A stretch of DNA of 64,000 nucleotides from Pseudomonadota bacterium (GCA_018261735.1 JAGTRM010000017.1:1-64000); one strand, 5' to 3'. Shown: positions 37,793 to 46,253, counted from the stretch's first letter. Numbers and translations: made by a program. Notes: generated by a model not told the origin, from the letters alone.

Positions 37793-38332
37793 ATGAAAAA
37801 CCATTATTCCCGCACCGCAAAGGGGCTGCACTGGCTGATGGCCATTTTGCTGTTCGGTTTGATTGCGCTGGGTTTTTACATGAGCGGCCTATCTTTTTCG
37901 CCAGAGAAGCTGAAGCTCTATTCCTGGCATAAATGGGCGGGCGTCACTGCCTTGCTGTTGCTCGTGTTTCGCTTGCTTTGGCGCGTGGTGCGCCGCCCGC
38001 CTGCCCTCCCCGCCAGCATGCCGAAAATCACGCAATACATCGCACATGCCGGCCATCTTGCGCTTTACGTGCTGATGTTCGCCATTCCGCTTTCCGGCTG
38101 GCTGATGAGTTCGGCCAAAGGTTTCCAGACCGTGTATTTCGGCGTTCTGCCCATTCCCGATCTGCTGGAAAGGAACCGGGATCTGGGCGATCTGCTGCAA
38201 ACCGTGCATACCGGGCTGAACCTGCTGTTCGTCGCCATTCTGCTCGGCCACGTGGCAGCCGCCCTGAAACACCACTTCATTGACAAGGACGACATTCTCA
38301 AGCGCATGTTGCCCGCCAACAAACCGGAGTAA
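37793..38332 (+). CDS. Cytochrome b561 (YceJ-like)
   Basis: A 179-residue four-helix membrane cytochrome. Candidate haem-ligand histidines lie in GLHWLMA, SWHKWAG, AHAGHLALY, TVHTGLN and LGHVAAALKHH. GAGGAG seven bases before the ATG at 37793 fixes the start. It is followed after six bases by a yceI gene; yceJ-yceI pairs are widespread and are thought to handle electron transfer with a periplasmic isoprenoid-binding protein. Confidence 0.9.
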   Translation: MKNHYSRTAKGLHWLMAILLFGLIALGFYMSGLSFSPEKLKLYSWHKWAGVTALLLLVFRLLWRVVRRPPALPASMPKITQYIAHAGHLALYVLMFAIPLSGWLMSSAKGFQTVYFGVLPIPDLLERNRDLGDLLQTVHTGLNLLFVAILLGHVAAALKHHFIDKDDILKRMLPANKPE

Positions 38333-38338
38333 ACCCTC

Positions 38339-38899
38339 ATGAAACGCTTTATTACTGCCCTGACGCTGGCTGCCGCGCTGCCTTTGGCTGCGCATGCAGT
38401 CGAATACAAACAAATCCAGACCGACAAAAGCACCCTGGGCTTCGGCTACAAGCAGATGGGCGTGGCCATGGATGGCAAATTTCGCAAGTTCGCCACGCAA
38501 CTGAGCTTCGACCCGGCCAAACCGGCGAGCGCCAAGGCGACGTTTGACGTGGATCTGGCCAGCATCGATACCGGTTCCAGCGAGGCCGACCAGGAAGTTG
38601 CCGGCAAGCAGTGGTTCAACACCAAGGCGTTTCCGACGGCACGTTTTGTTTCCAGCAGCGTCAAGGCACTCGGCGGCAACAAGTACGAAGTTGCCGGCAA
38701 GCTGACCATGAAAGGCCGCACGCAAGATGTCGTCGCCCCGGTCACCTTTACCCCGCAGGGCAATCAGGCCGTATTCGATGGTTCGTTCAGCTTCAAGCGG
38801 GTGGATTTCGCCATCGGCGAAGGCCCCTGGGCTGCATTCGATACGGTCGCCAATGAAATCCAGGTCAAGTTCCACCTGCTTGCCAATACCGGCAAATAA
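38339..38899 (+). CDS. YceI family periplasmic protein (first copy)
   Basis: A 186-residue lipocalin-like protein. A signal peptide (MKRFITALTLAAALPLAAHA) precedes an eight-stranded barrel pattern containing KSTLGFGYKQMGVAMDGKF, SSEADQEVAGKQWFNTKAFPTARFVSS and FSFKRVDFAIGEGPW. Known YceI proteins bind polyisoprenoids such as ubiquinone-8 analogues. It is cotranscribed with cytochrome b561 and a second yceI. Confidence 0.9.
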   Translation: MKRFITALTLAAALPLAAHAVEYKQIQTDKSTLGFGYKQMGVAMDGKFRKFATQLSFDPAKPASAKATFDVDLASIDTGSSEADQEVAGKQWFNTKAFPTARFVSSSVKALGGNKYEVAGKLTMKGRTQDVVAPVTFTPQGNQAVFDGSFSFKRVDFAIGEGPWAAFDTVANEIQVKFHLLANTGK

Positions 38900-38925
38900 C
38901 CCTTTGTATTTACTGGAGTATCACC

Positions 38926-39504
38926 ATGAATAAATTCGTCAGACTCTCAGCCACGCTCGTTTTGGCCATTGCCGCCGCCACCCCGGCATTGGCAGCGCCG
39001 GAAACCTACGTGGTGGATGGCTCCCACACTTTCCCGCGCTTCTCGTACAGCCATCTTGGCTACTCGACCCAGTTGAGCCGCTTTAACAAGACCAGCGGCA
39101 AGATCGTTTTCGATAAGGCGGCCAAGACCGGTGCGGTCGATATCGTGATCGACACCACCTCCGTCGACACCGGCTTCCCGGCCTTCAACGGCCACATCCA
39201 GGGCGAAGACTTCCTGGATACGACCAAGTATCCGACCGCCACCTTCAAATCGACCAAGGTGGTGTTTGAAGGAGAAAAACCGGTGGCCATCGAAGGCAAC
39301 CTGACGCTGAAAGGCGTGACCAAGCCGGTAACGCTGGCGGTAACCTCGTTCCAGAACATGCCGCATCCGATGATGAAGAAGGATGCCATCGGCGCCAACG
39401 CCACCGTGACCGTGAAACGCACGGATTTCAACGCCGGCAAGTTCGCCCCTTATGTTGGGGACGATGTGAAGATCGATATCGCCGTAGAAGCGATCAAGGA
39501 ATAA
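38926..39504 (+). CDS. YceI family periplasmic protein (second copy)
   Basis: A 192-residue paralogue of the upstream gene product. It has the signal peptide MNKFVRLSATLVLAIAAATPALA and the core pattern GSHTFPRFSYSHLGYSTQLSRF, NGHIQGEDFLDTTKYPTATFKST and VKRTDFNAGKFAPYVGDDV. The two copies are clearly diverged, so they may hold different lipid ligands. A strong terminator follows. Confidence 0.93.
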   Translation: MNKFVRLSATLVLAIAAATPALAAPETYVVDGSHTFPRFSYSHLGYSTQLSRFNKTSGKIVFDKAAKTGAVDIVIDTTSVDTGFPAFNGHIQGEDFLDTTKYPTATFKSTKVVFEGEKPVAIEGNLTLKGVTKPVTLAVTSFQNMPHPMMKKDAIGANATVTVKRTDFNAGKFAPYVGDDVKIDIAVEAIKE

Positions 39505-39517
39505 CAAACAATAATGA

Positions 39518-39560
39518 AACAGCCCCGGCAAAACCAATGTTTTGACCGGGGCTGTTCTGA
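39518..39560 (+). terminator. Terminator of the dioxygenase-b561-yceI operon
   Basis: AACAGCCCCGG-CAAAAC (39518-39534) pairs with GTTTTG-A-CCGGGGCTGTT (39539-39556) around a CAAT loop, followed by a C/T-rich tail. Confidence 0.75.
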
Positions 39561-39605
39561 CTTCCAAACCAAATGGTTACCTCCTGCATGCTTCATGCGG
39601 GGGGA

Positions 39606-40559
39606 TCACCGGCGATCCTGATCGCGCTCCTCGTTCTTATACAACCACCCCTTGTCTTGCAGTCCATTGGGGTTGCCGCGGGGTTCTCCCTTCTCTCCCC
39701 TATCCCCCTTGTCTCGTCTTGGCAGATCCGCAGGCGGTGGTGGCACGGGTTGCGCTCGCGGCACGGCTTCACGCCTCTCCTGCTGCACGCCCATGTGTTC
39801 ACGTCGCCGATCTTGCTGCTCCACTGGCCGTTGCTGCATATGCTGTGGTTGCTGCGGTTGCATTCGCAGCTGCGGCTGTTCCTGTTGGGGCATGCGCCGC
39901 TGCGGATTCATCGATTCTGGCGATTGGGGGGCTGCGCGCGTCCTTCCTTGGTCGCCTTGTTGCCGAAAGTACTGTCGCGTTACGTCTTCCCGGGGGCGAT
40001 AACGGTAACGATCGGATTGAATTCGTTGCTGTTCGGTTGCACGCGGATAACGGTCTCCAGAATAACGCTGTTGATAGGCAGGCAACGGCGCGGGACGCGG
40101 GATAGCGCGGCGATCCCAACGGTTCCAGTCGCGATGACGGTCCTCCCAGTCGCGCCCCCAATATTCGCCCCAGCGCGGCGGGGCATCGACACGCCAGCCC
40201 CTGAAATAGGGCGGCGGATAGCGGTAATACCGGACCGGGATACGCAGTACAAACAATGGCACATATTCAGGCTCGACCCAGTACCAGGGGCCGTTATACC
40301 AACTACTCACGTACCAGCCGTCGTTCCGATAAACCCAGTACATGCCATCGTAAAAGAAGTAATTCATCCGCAAATGAGGTGCGTAGTAGACGGGGTAGCC
40401 CGGCACCAAAACGAGCCGTGGATACACCGGCACATTGATTCCGATGCTGATGCCGACACTGACATTGGACTCGGCATGAACCCAGGCAGCCGGGCAGAGC
40501 AGCAATGACAGCGCAACGATTAGGCTGCGCATTTTCTGTGTTCCTGTGAGGTTTCGCAT
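39606..40559 (-). CDS. Exported Tyr/Trp/Arg/Gln-rich low-complexity protein
   Basis: A 317-residue protein of unknown function. A signal peptide ends near AWVHA. Residues about 30-125 are rich in Tyr, Trp and Pro (YYAPHLRMNYFFYDGMYWVY, YNGPWYWVEPEYVPLF). The remainder is a low-complexity Arg/Gln/Pro tail with PQQ-type repeats and a charged end (RRDKGDRGEKGEPRG). It resembles other poorly characterised betaproteobacterial secreted proteins with W/Y-rich heads. The start at 40559 has AGGAGG seven bases upstream; an in-frame ATG nine codons on has only a weaker site. Confidence 0.7.
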   Translation of the reverse strand: MRNLTGTQKMRSLIVALSLLLCPAAWVHAESNVSVGISIGINVPVYPRLVLVPGYPVYYAPHLRMNYFFYDGMYWVYRNDGWYVSSWYNGPWYWVEPEYVPLFVLRIPVRYYRYPPPYFRGWRVDAPPRWGEYWGRDWEDRHRDWNRWDRRAIPRPAPLPAYQQRYSGDRYPRATEQQRIQSDRYRYRPREDVTRQYFRQQGDQGRTRAAPQSPESMNPQRRMPQQEQPQLRMQPQQPQHMQQRPVEQQDRRREHMGVQQERREAVPRAQPVPPPPADLPRRDKGDRGEKGEPRGNPNGLQDKGWLYKNEERDQDRR

Positions 40560-40582
40560 CTTTCGTCCTCCTGCTTTTGGTA

Positions 40583-40620
40583 CGAGATGACTTATCCCGT
40601 ACTGTGCGTATTAACGCAGT
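40583..40620 (-). other. Hairpin pair upstream of the low-complexity protein gene
   Basis: Two adjoining imperfect stems, GTACG-A-GAT/ATC-C-CGTAC and CTG-T-GCGT/ACGC-CAG-type arms, lie just upstream of the Shine-Dalgarno site of the gene ending at 39606. The rest of 40560-40704 shows nothing recognisable. Confidence 0.3.
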
Positions 40621-40704
40621 GCCAAGATGAGAGGTTTACCGAAAAACGATACTGGCACCTGTTCATATGTAACAACAGGTACGCGTCGCCGGCTGTAATC
40701 CAAT

Positions 40705-41433
40705 TCACAGTGCTATGCGATCAAGGGTCATGACCAACGTTTCAGCCAGGCAAGTTCTTAAATTCGACCATGCCAAGCCACCGCCACGCACGATGCGCTG
40801 GTTGATTTCGAGTTCGATACCGATGTAGCAATCTGCGGCATGGCGCTTGCGCAAATAGGCCGTCAAGCCATCCGACTTCCCGGTGTAGGGATAGTTACGG
40901 CGGATCCGCAAATCGGGGGCGCAGGTTTTGAGAATGGCTAGCCATTCCCGGCATAGCGCCACTTCGCCGGGACGCGCCGGATCATAAAGCAGGCCAATGT
41001 CCGCCTGCCGTTCAATGCCGTTGAGTCCCGGGGTGAAGCTGTGGCTGGAAAGGTGGATAACCCGGTGCCCGGTGCCGATCGTCGATGCAACCGCCTGCTC
41101 CACGCGGGTACGAAACGGTTGGTAGTAATGCTCGATGATTTCGCGCCGTGCAGCATTGGGTAGGTTGCGACTGAATTCGGAAAGCAGTTGCGGGTTGTTG
41201 GGCGAGCGATTGAGATCAACCAGCAAACGGCTGGTGGTCGAGCAAATGAGCGGTGCACCCAGCTTTTTCGCTAGCTCCCGGGCCATGGCAAGCGCGCCCG
41301 GATCATAACCACGGTGGCTTCGCAGCAGGCTGGATTGCCCGGCAAATAGATCACGATACTGTGCAGGAATACGGTTGCCGCCATGTTCGCAGGTGACCAG
41401 AAACCGGCAGGTTTCGTCCTGGGCGATGCTCAT
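40705..41433 (-). CDS. N-formylglutamate amidohydrolase family protein
   Basis: A 242-residue member of the FGase family (zinc-dependent, carboxypeptidase-like fold). It shows FLVTCEHGGNRIPAQY with likely metal ligands E/H, RSHRGYDPGALAMA, RLLVDLNRS, VIHLSSHSFTP and CYIGIELEINQRIV. Classic members hydrolyse N-formylglutamate in histidine degradation, but no hut genes are here. It is the last gene of the amidoligase operon, joined to the GCS2-type ligase by ATGA. Cleavage of an N-acyl or amide product of that pathway is more likely. Confidence 0.88.
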   Translation of the reverse strand: MSIAQDETCRFLVTCEHGGNRIPAQYRDLFAGQSSLLRSHRGYDPGALAMARELAKKLGAPLICSTTSRLLVDLNRSPNNPQLLSEFSRNLPNAARREIIEHYYQPFRTRVEQAVASTIGTGHRVIHLSSHSFTPGLNGIERQADIGLLYDPARPGEVALCREWLAILKTCAPDLRIRRNYPYTGKSDGLTAYLRKRHAADCYIGIELEINQRIVRGGGLAWSNLRTCLAETLVMTLDRIAL

Positions 41434-42683
41434 ACCTGTCCCGCCAGGAATAGCCGCCCCGTCGCCAGGCAGTCGCAGAGTTGCCGATAGACCGCTTTCA
41501 ACCGTGCTTGATCGAACCCGTTCCCCAGTGCAGTCAGGATTCTGCGTGCCAACGGTCCGTGTTGCAGGATCGTCACGATGACCTGCCGGCTTGCGGATGA
41601 AAGCTGCGGGTCAAGCGCGCATTGGGCGAGCAGGTGCTGCCACAACTCGCCGGCCTCACAGCGATCTTTCGAAAAACCAAATAGCGCCAGGAATCGGGGA
41701 TCGTCGATCACGGCACGGTCGGCATCGCGGATACAGGCAAGCAGGATCTCGGCCAAGGTCTCGGTGCCGATTGCTTGCTGCGCTTCCAGTGCCGACCAGC
41801 GGTTCCGGTAGAGCGCACGCACTACCGCCATCGTCAATGCGGCGATGGCCAGATCGGCCTGCGGACATTCTTGCAGGTCGATCACGCGGATCTCCAGCGC
41901 ACTGCGGTCAAAACGCGCGATGGCACCGCGCGCATTGATCCATTCGTATTGCAACTCCTTTTCCGGATCGAAAGGCGCGATATCGCGGTACGCAGGCGCC
42001 AGCACCGAGGTTTCATATTCACTGCGGCTGGTAACCGTATCCGGGATAACCCGGCCGATCAACGCTGGAATGCGCATCGGATGATGCCGATACGATTCCA
42101 TCCGGAAGTCCAGTACATCCCTGCTGCGCCCGTCCGCAACGGGGGAACTGGCCGCCAGCGCCGGAAGCAGCGGCAGGAGTACACGGGCTGCGGCGTGCAA
42201 GCGGCTGAATTCGCTGTCGCCGGCAAAAGGCAGATTGACATGCATGCTCTGCAAATTCGCCCAGCCATGCTGGCGACAATCAAAAATACGGTCGAAGCTG
42301 CGGTAAATCTCGGCATTCTGATGGGGCCAGATCCGGGTTTCGTGCAACGGATTCATCCAGGGGTGCATGCCGGTGGGCATCAGCCGGGCACCGAAGCGGG
42401 CCAGCTGTGAGTCAATGCTTGCAATCTCACCCTGAAAGCCGGCCACCAGCGTATCCAGTTGCGCATCTGGTTGGATGTTCTTGATTTCGACCAGGTGCAG
42501 CACCAGTTCGTTGGACCAGGCGAAGTGCCCGCGTTCGAACTCTGCGACCTGGCTTCCTGCCGCGTACCGGAGTAATTCATCGGCGATGGGCCGCACCGAC
42601 AGCGTTTGTGCGTCCACGATCATGTATTCCAGCTCGATGCCGCAGGCGGAAAAGGCATGCCGGAGGTTTGCGTCGTGTGTCAT
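41430..42683 (-). CDS. GCS2-type carboxylate-amine ligase (YbdK-like)
   Basis: A 417-residue glutamate-cysteine-ligase-2 family enzyme (glutamine-synthetase-like fold) that uses ATP to join a carboxylate and an amine. Visible are GIELEYMIVD with metal-binding acids, ELVLHLVEIKN, MHPWMNPLHETRIWPH, SMHVNLPFA and SALEIRVIDLQECPQADLAIAALT. The natural substrates of this group are mostly unknown. The start at 42683 overlaps the ATP-grasp stop as ATGA; longer upstream reading to 43013 is inside the ATP-grasp gene and is rejected. Its stop overlaps the amidohydrolase start the same way. Confidence 0.9.
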   Translation of the reverse strand: MTHDANLRHAFSACGIELEYMIVDAQTLSVRPIADELLRYAAGSQVAEFERGHFAWSNELVLHLVEIKNIQPDAQLDTLVAGFQGEIASIDSQLARFGARLMPTGMHPWMNPLHETRIWPHQNAEIYRSFDRIFDCRQHGWANLQSMHVNLPFAGDSEFSRLHAAARVLLPLLPALAASSPVADGRSRDVLDFRMESYRHHPMRIPALIGRVIPDTVTSRSEYETSVLAPAYRDIAPFDPEKELQYEWINARGAIARFDRSALEIRVIDLQECPQADLAIAALTMAVVRALYRNRWSALEAQQAIGTETLAEILLACIRDADRAVIDDPRFLALFGFSKDRCEAGELWQHLLAQCALDPQLSSASRQVIVTILQHGPLARRILTALGNGFDQARLKAVYRQLCDCLATGRLFLAGQV

Positions 42684-44149
42684 GGCCAACGTCCCTTGCG
42701 TTGCGCCATCCGGGTGGCAAACACATCCATGACATTGCGGTACAGCGCATCCTTGAGTATGCCGTCCTCGTTGCCGGCATCGACATTGGGGCAGTCGTTG
42801 ACCTCGATCACGCAACAGCGACGCCCGATCTGCTTCAGGTCCACGCCATAGAAACCATCGCCAATCAGGTTGGCTGCGCGAAGCGCCGTTCTGACAATAT
42901 CCTCGGGCACGTCTTCGAGCGCCTGGGCGATGGTGGGCCCCTCGACATAGTGGTTTTGCGCGTGGTCGTGCTTGATGATCTGCCAATGCCCCGGCGCCAT
43001 GAAGTATTTGCACACAAACAAAGGGCGCCGGTCGAGGATGCCGACACGCCAGTCGAACTCGGTCGGCACATATTCCTGCGCCACGATAAGGTCGGATTTT
43101 TCGAGCAGGCGCATGGCCTGCGCGGATAATTCCTCGGCCGATTCCACCTTGACCACGCCGAGAGACATGCAGCTATCCGGTTGTTTGAGCACGCACGGCA
43201 AGCCGAGCATGGGGATGATCTGCTCAACATTGCCCCGATGCACCAGCAGCGTCTTCGGTATCGCGATATTGTGCCGTGGAAGCAATTCGGCCAGATAGAC
43301 CTTGTTGTTGCAGCGCAAAATGGAACACGGGTCGTCGATTACAACCAGCCTGTCCGCCGCTGCGCGCCGTGAAAAACGGTAGGTATAGTGATTGACGAAG
43401 GTGTTGTCACGGATGAACAAGCCATCGAACAGGGCAAGGCGTTCGAGATCGGCCTGGCCAATGATTTCGGTATCAATCCCCTGCGCATGCGCAGCCTTTT
43501 CAAACTTCTGGATCGCCTTCTGATTGGATGCCGAGTGAGAATTGTCGGAATCGAACAGGATCGCCAGCGTGAAACGGGGAATGCGCCGACGCCGGGGGCG
43601 AGGCCATTGGCCTGAAAAATAGCCTCTGGCCGCTTCAAGCGCGAATTTGCGGTGAGATGAAGGAATTTCGCCTGTGGCAATCGGCTTCAGGTTTTTCACA
43701 TGCCAGGCGCCATTCCGGCGTTCAAACTGGACCTGCAGCAGGGGTACCTGCAGTAAATCGAAGATCTGCTTGCCAAGGGCATCGTAACAGGCCGCGACAT
43801 TGCGCCCGAAATAGAGGCTGAGGGTGAACGCATCCGACTTGATCTGCGCCAGCGATTTCTGAAGCAGGCCATTCAGATCCAGCGCCAAAGGTTGCACCAG
43901 ATTCGGGGATTGAAGTTCTTCTATTGCGCTGATTCCAGGCCGCGGCTTATGGCAACGGGCCTCGGCCAACAGGGAAACATAGTAACCAAGGCTCTGATAA
44001 CGATAGGAGTTGCACAGATTAAACACGCGGCTTGCACGCTGTTTGCCATAAACAGGGTCAGTCAGGTAATCGTTGGCGGATACCACCGTGACATCGGGAA
44101 CATCGAGCGGCCAGTCGTTCGGGTTACCGACGACAACGAGGATACTCAT
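42680..44149 (-). CDS. RimK-type ATP-grasp ligase with RLAN N-terminal domain
   Basis: A 489-residue protein. Residues about 1-160 match the RLAN (RimK-like ATP-grasp N-terminal) pattern, with VSANDYLTDPVYGKQRASRVFNLCNSYRYQSLGYYVSLLAEAR. The ATP-grasp domain spans about 200-480, with DDPCSILRCNNKVYLAELL, PCVLKQPDSCMSLGVVKV, IVAQEYVPTEFDWRVGILD and the metal-binding VIEVNDCPNVD. Family knowledge: RLAN ligases occur beside papain-like peptidases and GCS2 enzymes, and peptide synthesis is predicted. The ATG at 44149 follows AAGGAAGG and overlaps the peptidase stop by ATGA. Confidence 0.9.
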   Translation of the reverse strand: MSILVVVGNPNDWPLDVPDVTVVSANDYLTDPVYGKQRASRVFNLCNSYRYQSLGYYVSLLAEARCHKPRPGISAIEELQSPNLVQPLALDLNGLLQKSLAQIKSDAFTLSLYFGRNVAACYDALGKQIFDLLQVPLLQVQFERRNGAWHVKNLKPIATGEIPSSHRKFALEAARGYFSGQWPRPRRRRIPRFTLAILFDSDNSHSASNQKAIQKFEKAAHAQGIDTEIIGQADLERLALFDGLFIRDNTFVNHYTYRFSRRAAADRLVVIDDPCSILRCNNKVYLAELLPRHNIAIPKTLLVHRGNVEQIIPMLGLPCVLKQPDSCMSLGVVKVESAEELSAQAMRLLEKSDLIVAQEYVPTEFDWRVGILDRRPLFVCKYFMAPGHWQIIKHDHAQNHYVEGPTIAQALEDVPEDIVRTALRAANLIGDGFYGVDLKQIGRRCCVIEVNDCPNVDAGNEDGILKDALYRNVMDVFATRMAQRKGRWP

Positions 44150-44871
44150 GAGACCTTCCTTCGCGGTGGGTGGATCACCAGCAAGTTTGCATCGTGGGTG
44201 ACAATGCCAAGCAGGATTGCACCTACCGCGCGATCGATGTTGAGCCAATATTCACGGGATTCCCCATAAGGATGGGGGCCATAAGGATCTGCCACCAGTA
44301 CCGTGCGCGCGGGCCGATCGTATCCCGCCAGCACAACGAAATGCCCACCGGGCGTGCCGCGAACATCGTCTGGCTCATCCTGCTGGCCATATTCGCGCAT
44401 GGTCCGGTAGAGATAGGTGGAACTGAGTCCGGTGATGATGGGCAGGCGACGCCGCAAGAGACCGCGCAGCAGATAACGCGAAAGATCGGTCAGGCGCAGC
44501 CGGCCGCCAAGCCGCAGGAACTCGATATAGCCGCCTGTTACTTCCTGGACCCGCAGATCTTGGAGCTTTTCGATCCGTTGGCGTTGCAAGCGCTCGCTGA
44601 TATCCACCCCTGCAACGAACCAAGAGGGGTCGAACAACAGCAGGTTGTAGGTGTAGATCGTCGCCTCGAAACCGTGCCGTAGCGCATCACAGGCAAGGAA
44701 AACAGCAACCGTGCCACCGCGTTCAAGCTTGCCGGTACGCTTGATAACACTCTGCAGTTCTTCGTGCTGCCCCCAATAACGATAAAGCGCGTGCAAGCAG
44801 GTAGGGCCGCAGGTTGTTTCATCCGGCTGCGGCAACATCTGCAAAGGTAACTGAATCCGGGAAGGCAGCAT
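44146..44871 (-). CDS. Peptidase C39-like (papain-fold) cysteine peptidase
   Basis: A 241-residue protein of the C39-like family. The catalytic cysteine lies in DETTCGPTCLHALYRYW, the histidine in GGHFVVLAGYD, and the acidic/Asn position in VLVADPYGPHPYGESREYWLN. There is no signal peptide and no ABC transporter domain, so it is a stand-alone cytoplasmic peptidase or amidase. In many RLAN neighbourhoods this domain is fused to a GNAT acetyltransferase; here that part is absent. An alternative start is an ATG at residue 12 (MLPQPDETTC). It is coupled by ATGA to the ATP-grasp gene. Confidence 0.85.
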   Translation of the reverse strand: MLPSRIQLPLQMLPQPDETTCGPTCLHALYRYWGQHEELQSVIKRTGKLERGGTVAVFLACDALRHGFEATIYTYNLLLFDPSWFVAGVDISERLQRQRIEKLQDLRVQEVTGGYIEFLRLGGRLRLTDLSRYLLRGLLRRRLPIITGLSSTYLYRTMREYGQQDEPDDVRGTPGGHFVVLAGYDRPARTVLVADPYGPHPYGESREYWLNIDRAVGAILLGIVTHDANLLVIHPPRRKVS

Positions 44872-44982
44872 GGGCTTGGTTCACTCGCCGTGGGCATTCC
44901 AACACTTTTCATCATAGAAACAGCCTTGAGGACCTTGCCCAAGTATTTGACGTAATTGCGAATAACCGGCGAGCATCAAAAC

Positions 44983-46191
44983 CTAATTCAGACAGGAGGC
45001 GAAGCCCTGCCGATATAGAGATACCAGCTCTTGGGCTTTGTGCTGGCGCAGACCTGAGTCAACATCAAGCGCATGGCGGATACCGCTCGCGATTTCATCT
45101 ACTTCGACGCAAGCCGGTGCGCCGGGAATTTCCCAGGCTGCGGCAAAAGCCGCCTGCTTGGAGGGGTGATTTTTCTGTGATGGAGTGTGGAAATTGACGC
45201 GAGGCAGCGCGAAGGCCATGGCAACAATCCGCCCATGCAGGCTGCTTCCGCAGTAACCCCGGCTATGGGCAATCAAAGCGCAGATATCCCAGAGATCGAG
45301 GGATTCGAATACCGTCAGGTTTCGAACGGACATACGAGCTGCCACGCGGCGCAAACAGCCCAGATCGTCATGCCATGGCGCCGCACCGGCACGGAAGAAA
45401 ACTACGCCCTGCCCGCTTTCCCTTGCTGCCTGGTCAAGCTGGCGGGCTATTTGGGCCAGCGTGGCATCATCGCCGAACTCGGCGCTGAACTGCACCGCGA
45501 GATAACCTTGGGGGAATTGTTCCAGCAGGCGGGCAATTTCGGGTTCTTGGCAACGCTGGCGTATTTGCGCGCCGAAAAGCTCGGCCACCATTACCGCTGG
45601 ATCCGGAATCAGCTGTGCCGCGATGCCGGCCGTTTTCAGCTGTGCCTGGGTTAATTGATCGCGAACGCTTACGGCATCCGCTGCCTCGAGCTTGGCCAGG
45701 ACTTCTGCGCGCAAAGCGCAATCGCAATCGCCCAAGTCCACGCCGCCAACGCCGGTATAGATCACCCGATTCATGTGCGCAAACAACGTGCGCGATGCGC
45801 AATATGGCGCCAGCGAGCTAATCCCCAAGTGCTGCTGTGCCCACGCCAGTCTTTCCTGTGGATGGGCATCCAAACGCGCAATCGTTGGTTGGACTTGATC
45901 CTCGGGCAACAACATGATTGCGGCTTGCCAGGCATTGCAGGTCAGGATTTCGCCGCCGACGTGGATCAGGTTGACCGGGCGCCCTCGCCACTGGGTAGCC
46001 AATTGCGCCAGTGCGTGGACCCGGTGGCCGCCATACCGGCGCAGATCTCGCTCGGCCAATCCGGCAAAAACGGGAGTCTTGTCATGCAGCAATGCAGCGG
46101 CGATGTGGGGAAAAAGAAGATCCCCGAAATTGTGCCGGTCAAAAGCACCGAAGAGGATGGTGGTACTGCCCGTAGCTGCATCGTGTGTCAT
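44983..46191 (-). CDS. Polysaccharide pyruvyl transferase family protein
   Basis: A 402-residue protein of the CsaB/WcaK/AmsJ-like family. It shows FGAFDRHNFGDLLFPHIAAAL at the N-terminus, NLIHVGGEIL, IYTGVGGVDL, AADAVSVRDQLTQAQLKTAG, IPDPAVM and ALIAHSRGYCGSSLHGRIVAMAFALPRVNF. Family members transfer pyruvate ketals to sugars or act as glycan-modifying GT-B-like enzymes. It leads the amidoligase operon, 111 bp before the peptidase gene, so cotranscription is likely but less certain than for the four overlapping genes. No other exopolysaccharide genes are nearby, which makes its role here open. Confidence 0.85.
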   Translation of the reverse strand: MTHDAATGSTTILFGAFDRHNFGDLLFPHIAAALLHDKTPVFAGLAERDLRRYGGHRVHALAQLATQWRGRPVNLIHVGGEILTCNAWQAAIMLLPEDQVQPTIARLDAHPQERLAWAQQHLGISSLAPYCASRTLFAHMNRVIYTGVGGVDLGDCDCALRAEVLAKLEAADAVSVRDQLTQAQLKTAGIAAQLIPDPAVMVAELFGAQIRQRCQEPEIARLLEQFPQGYLAVQFSAEFGDDATLAQIARQLDQAARESGQGVVFFRAGAAPWHDDLGCLRRVAARMSVRNLTVFESLDLWDICALIAHSRGYCGSSLHGRIVAMAFALPRVNFHTPSQKNHPSKQAAFAAAWEIPGAPACVEVDEIASGIRHALDVDSGLRQHKAQELVSLYRQGFASCLN

Positions 46192-46253
46192 GACACCATG
46201 ATAGGAAAAAACAGCCAGTGCGGTGTTTTCTTATCGGTGTCAGTACTCAGGCG

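Noticed and set aside
42684..43013. Upstream extension of the GCS2-type ligase
   Set aside because: The extension lies wholly within the ATP-grasp gene in another frame; the ATGA-linked start at 42683 matches the family N-terminus.
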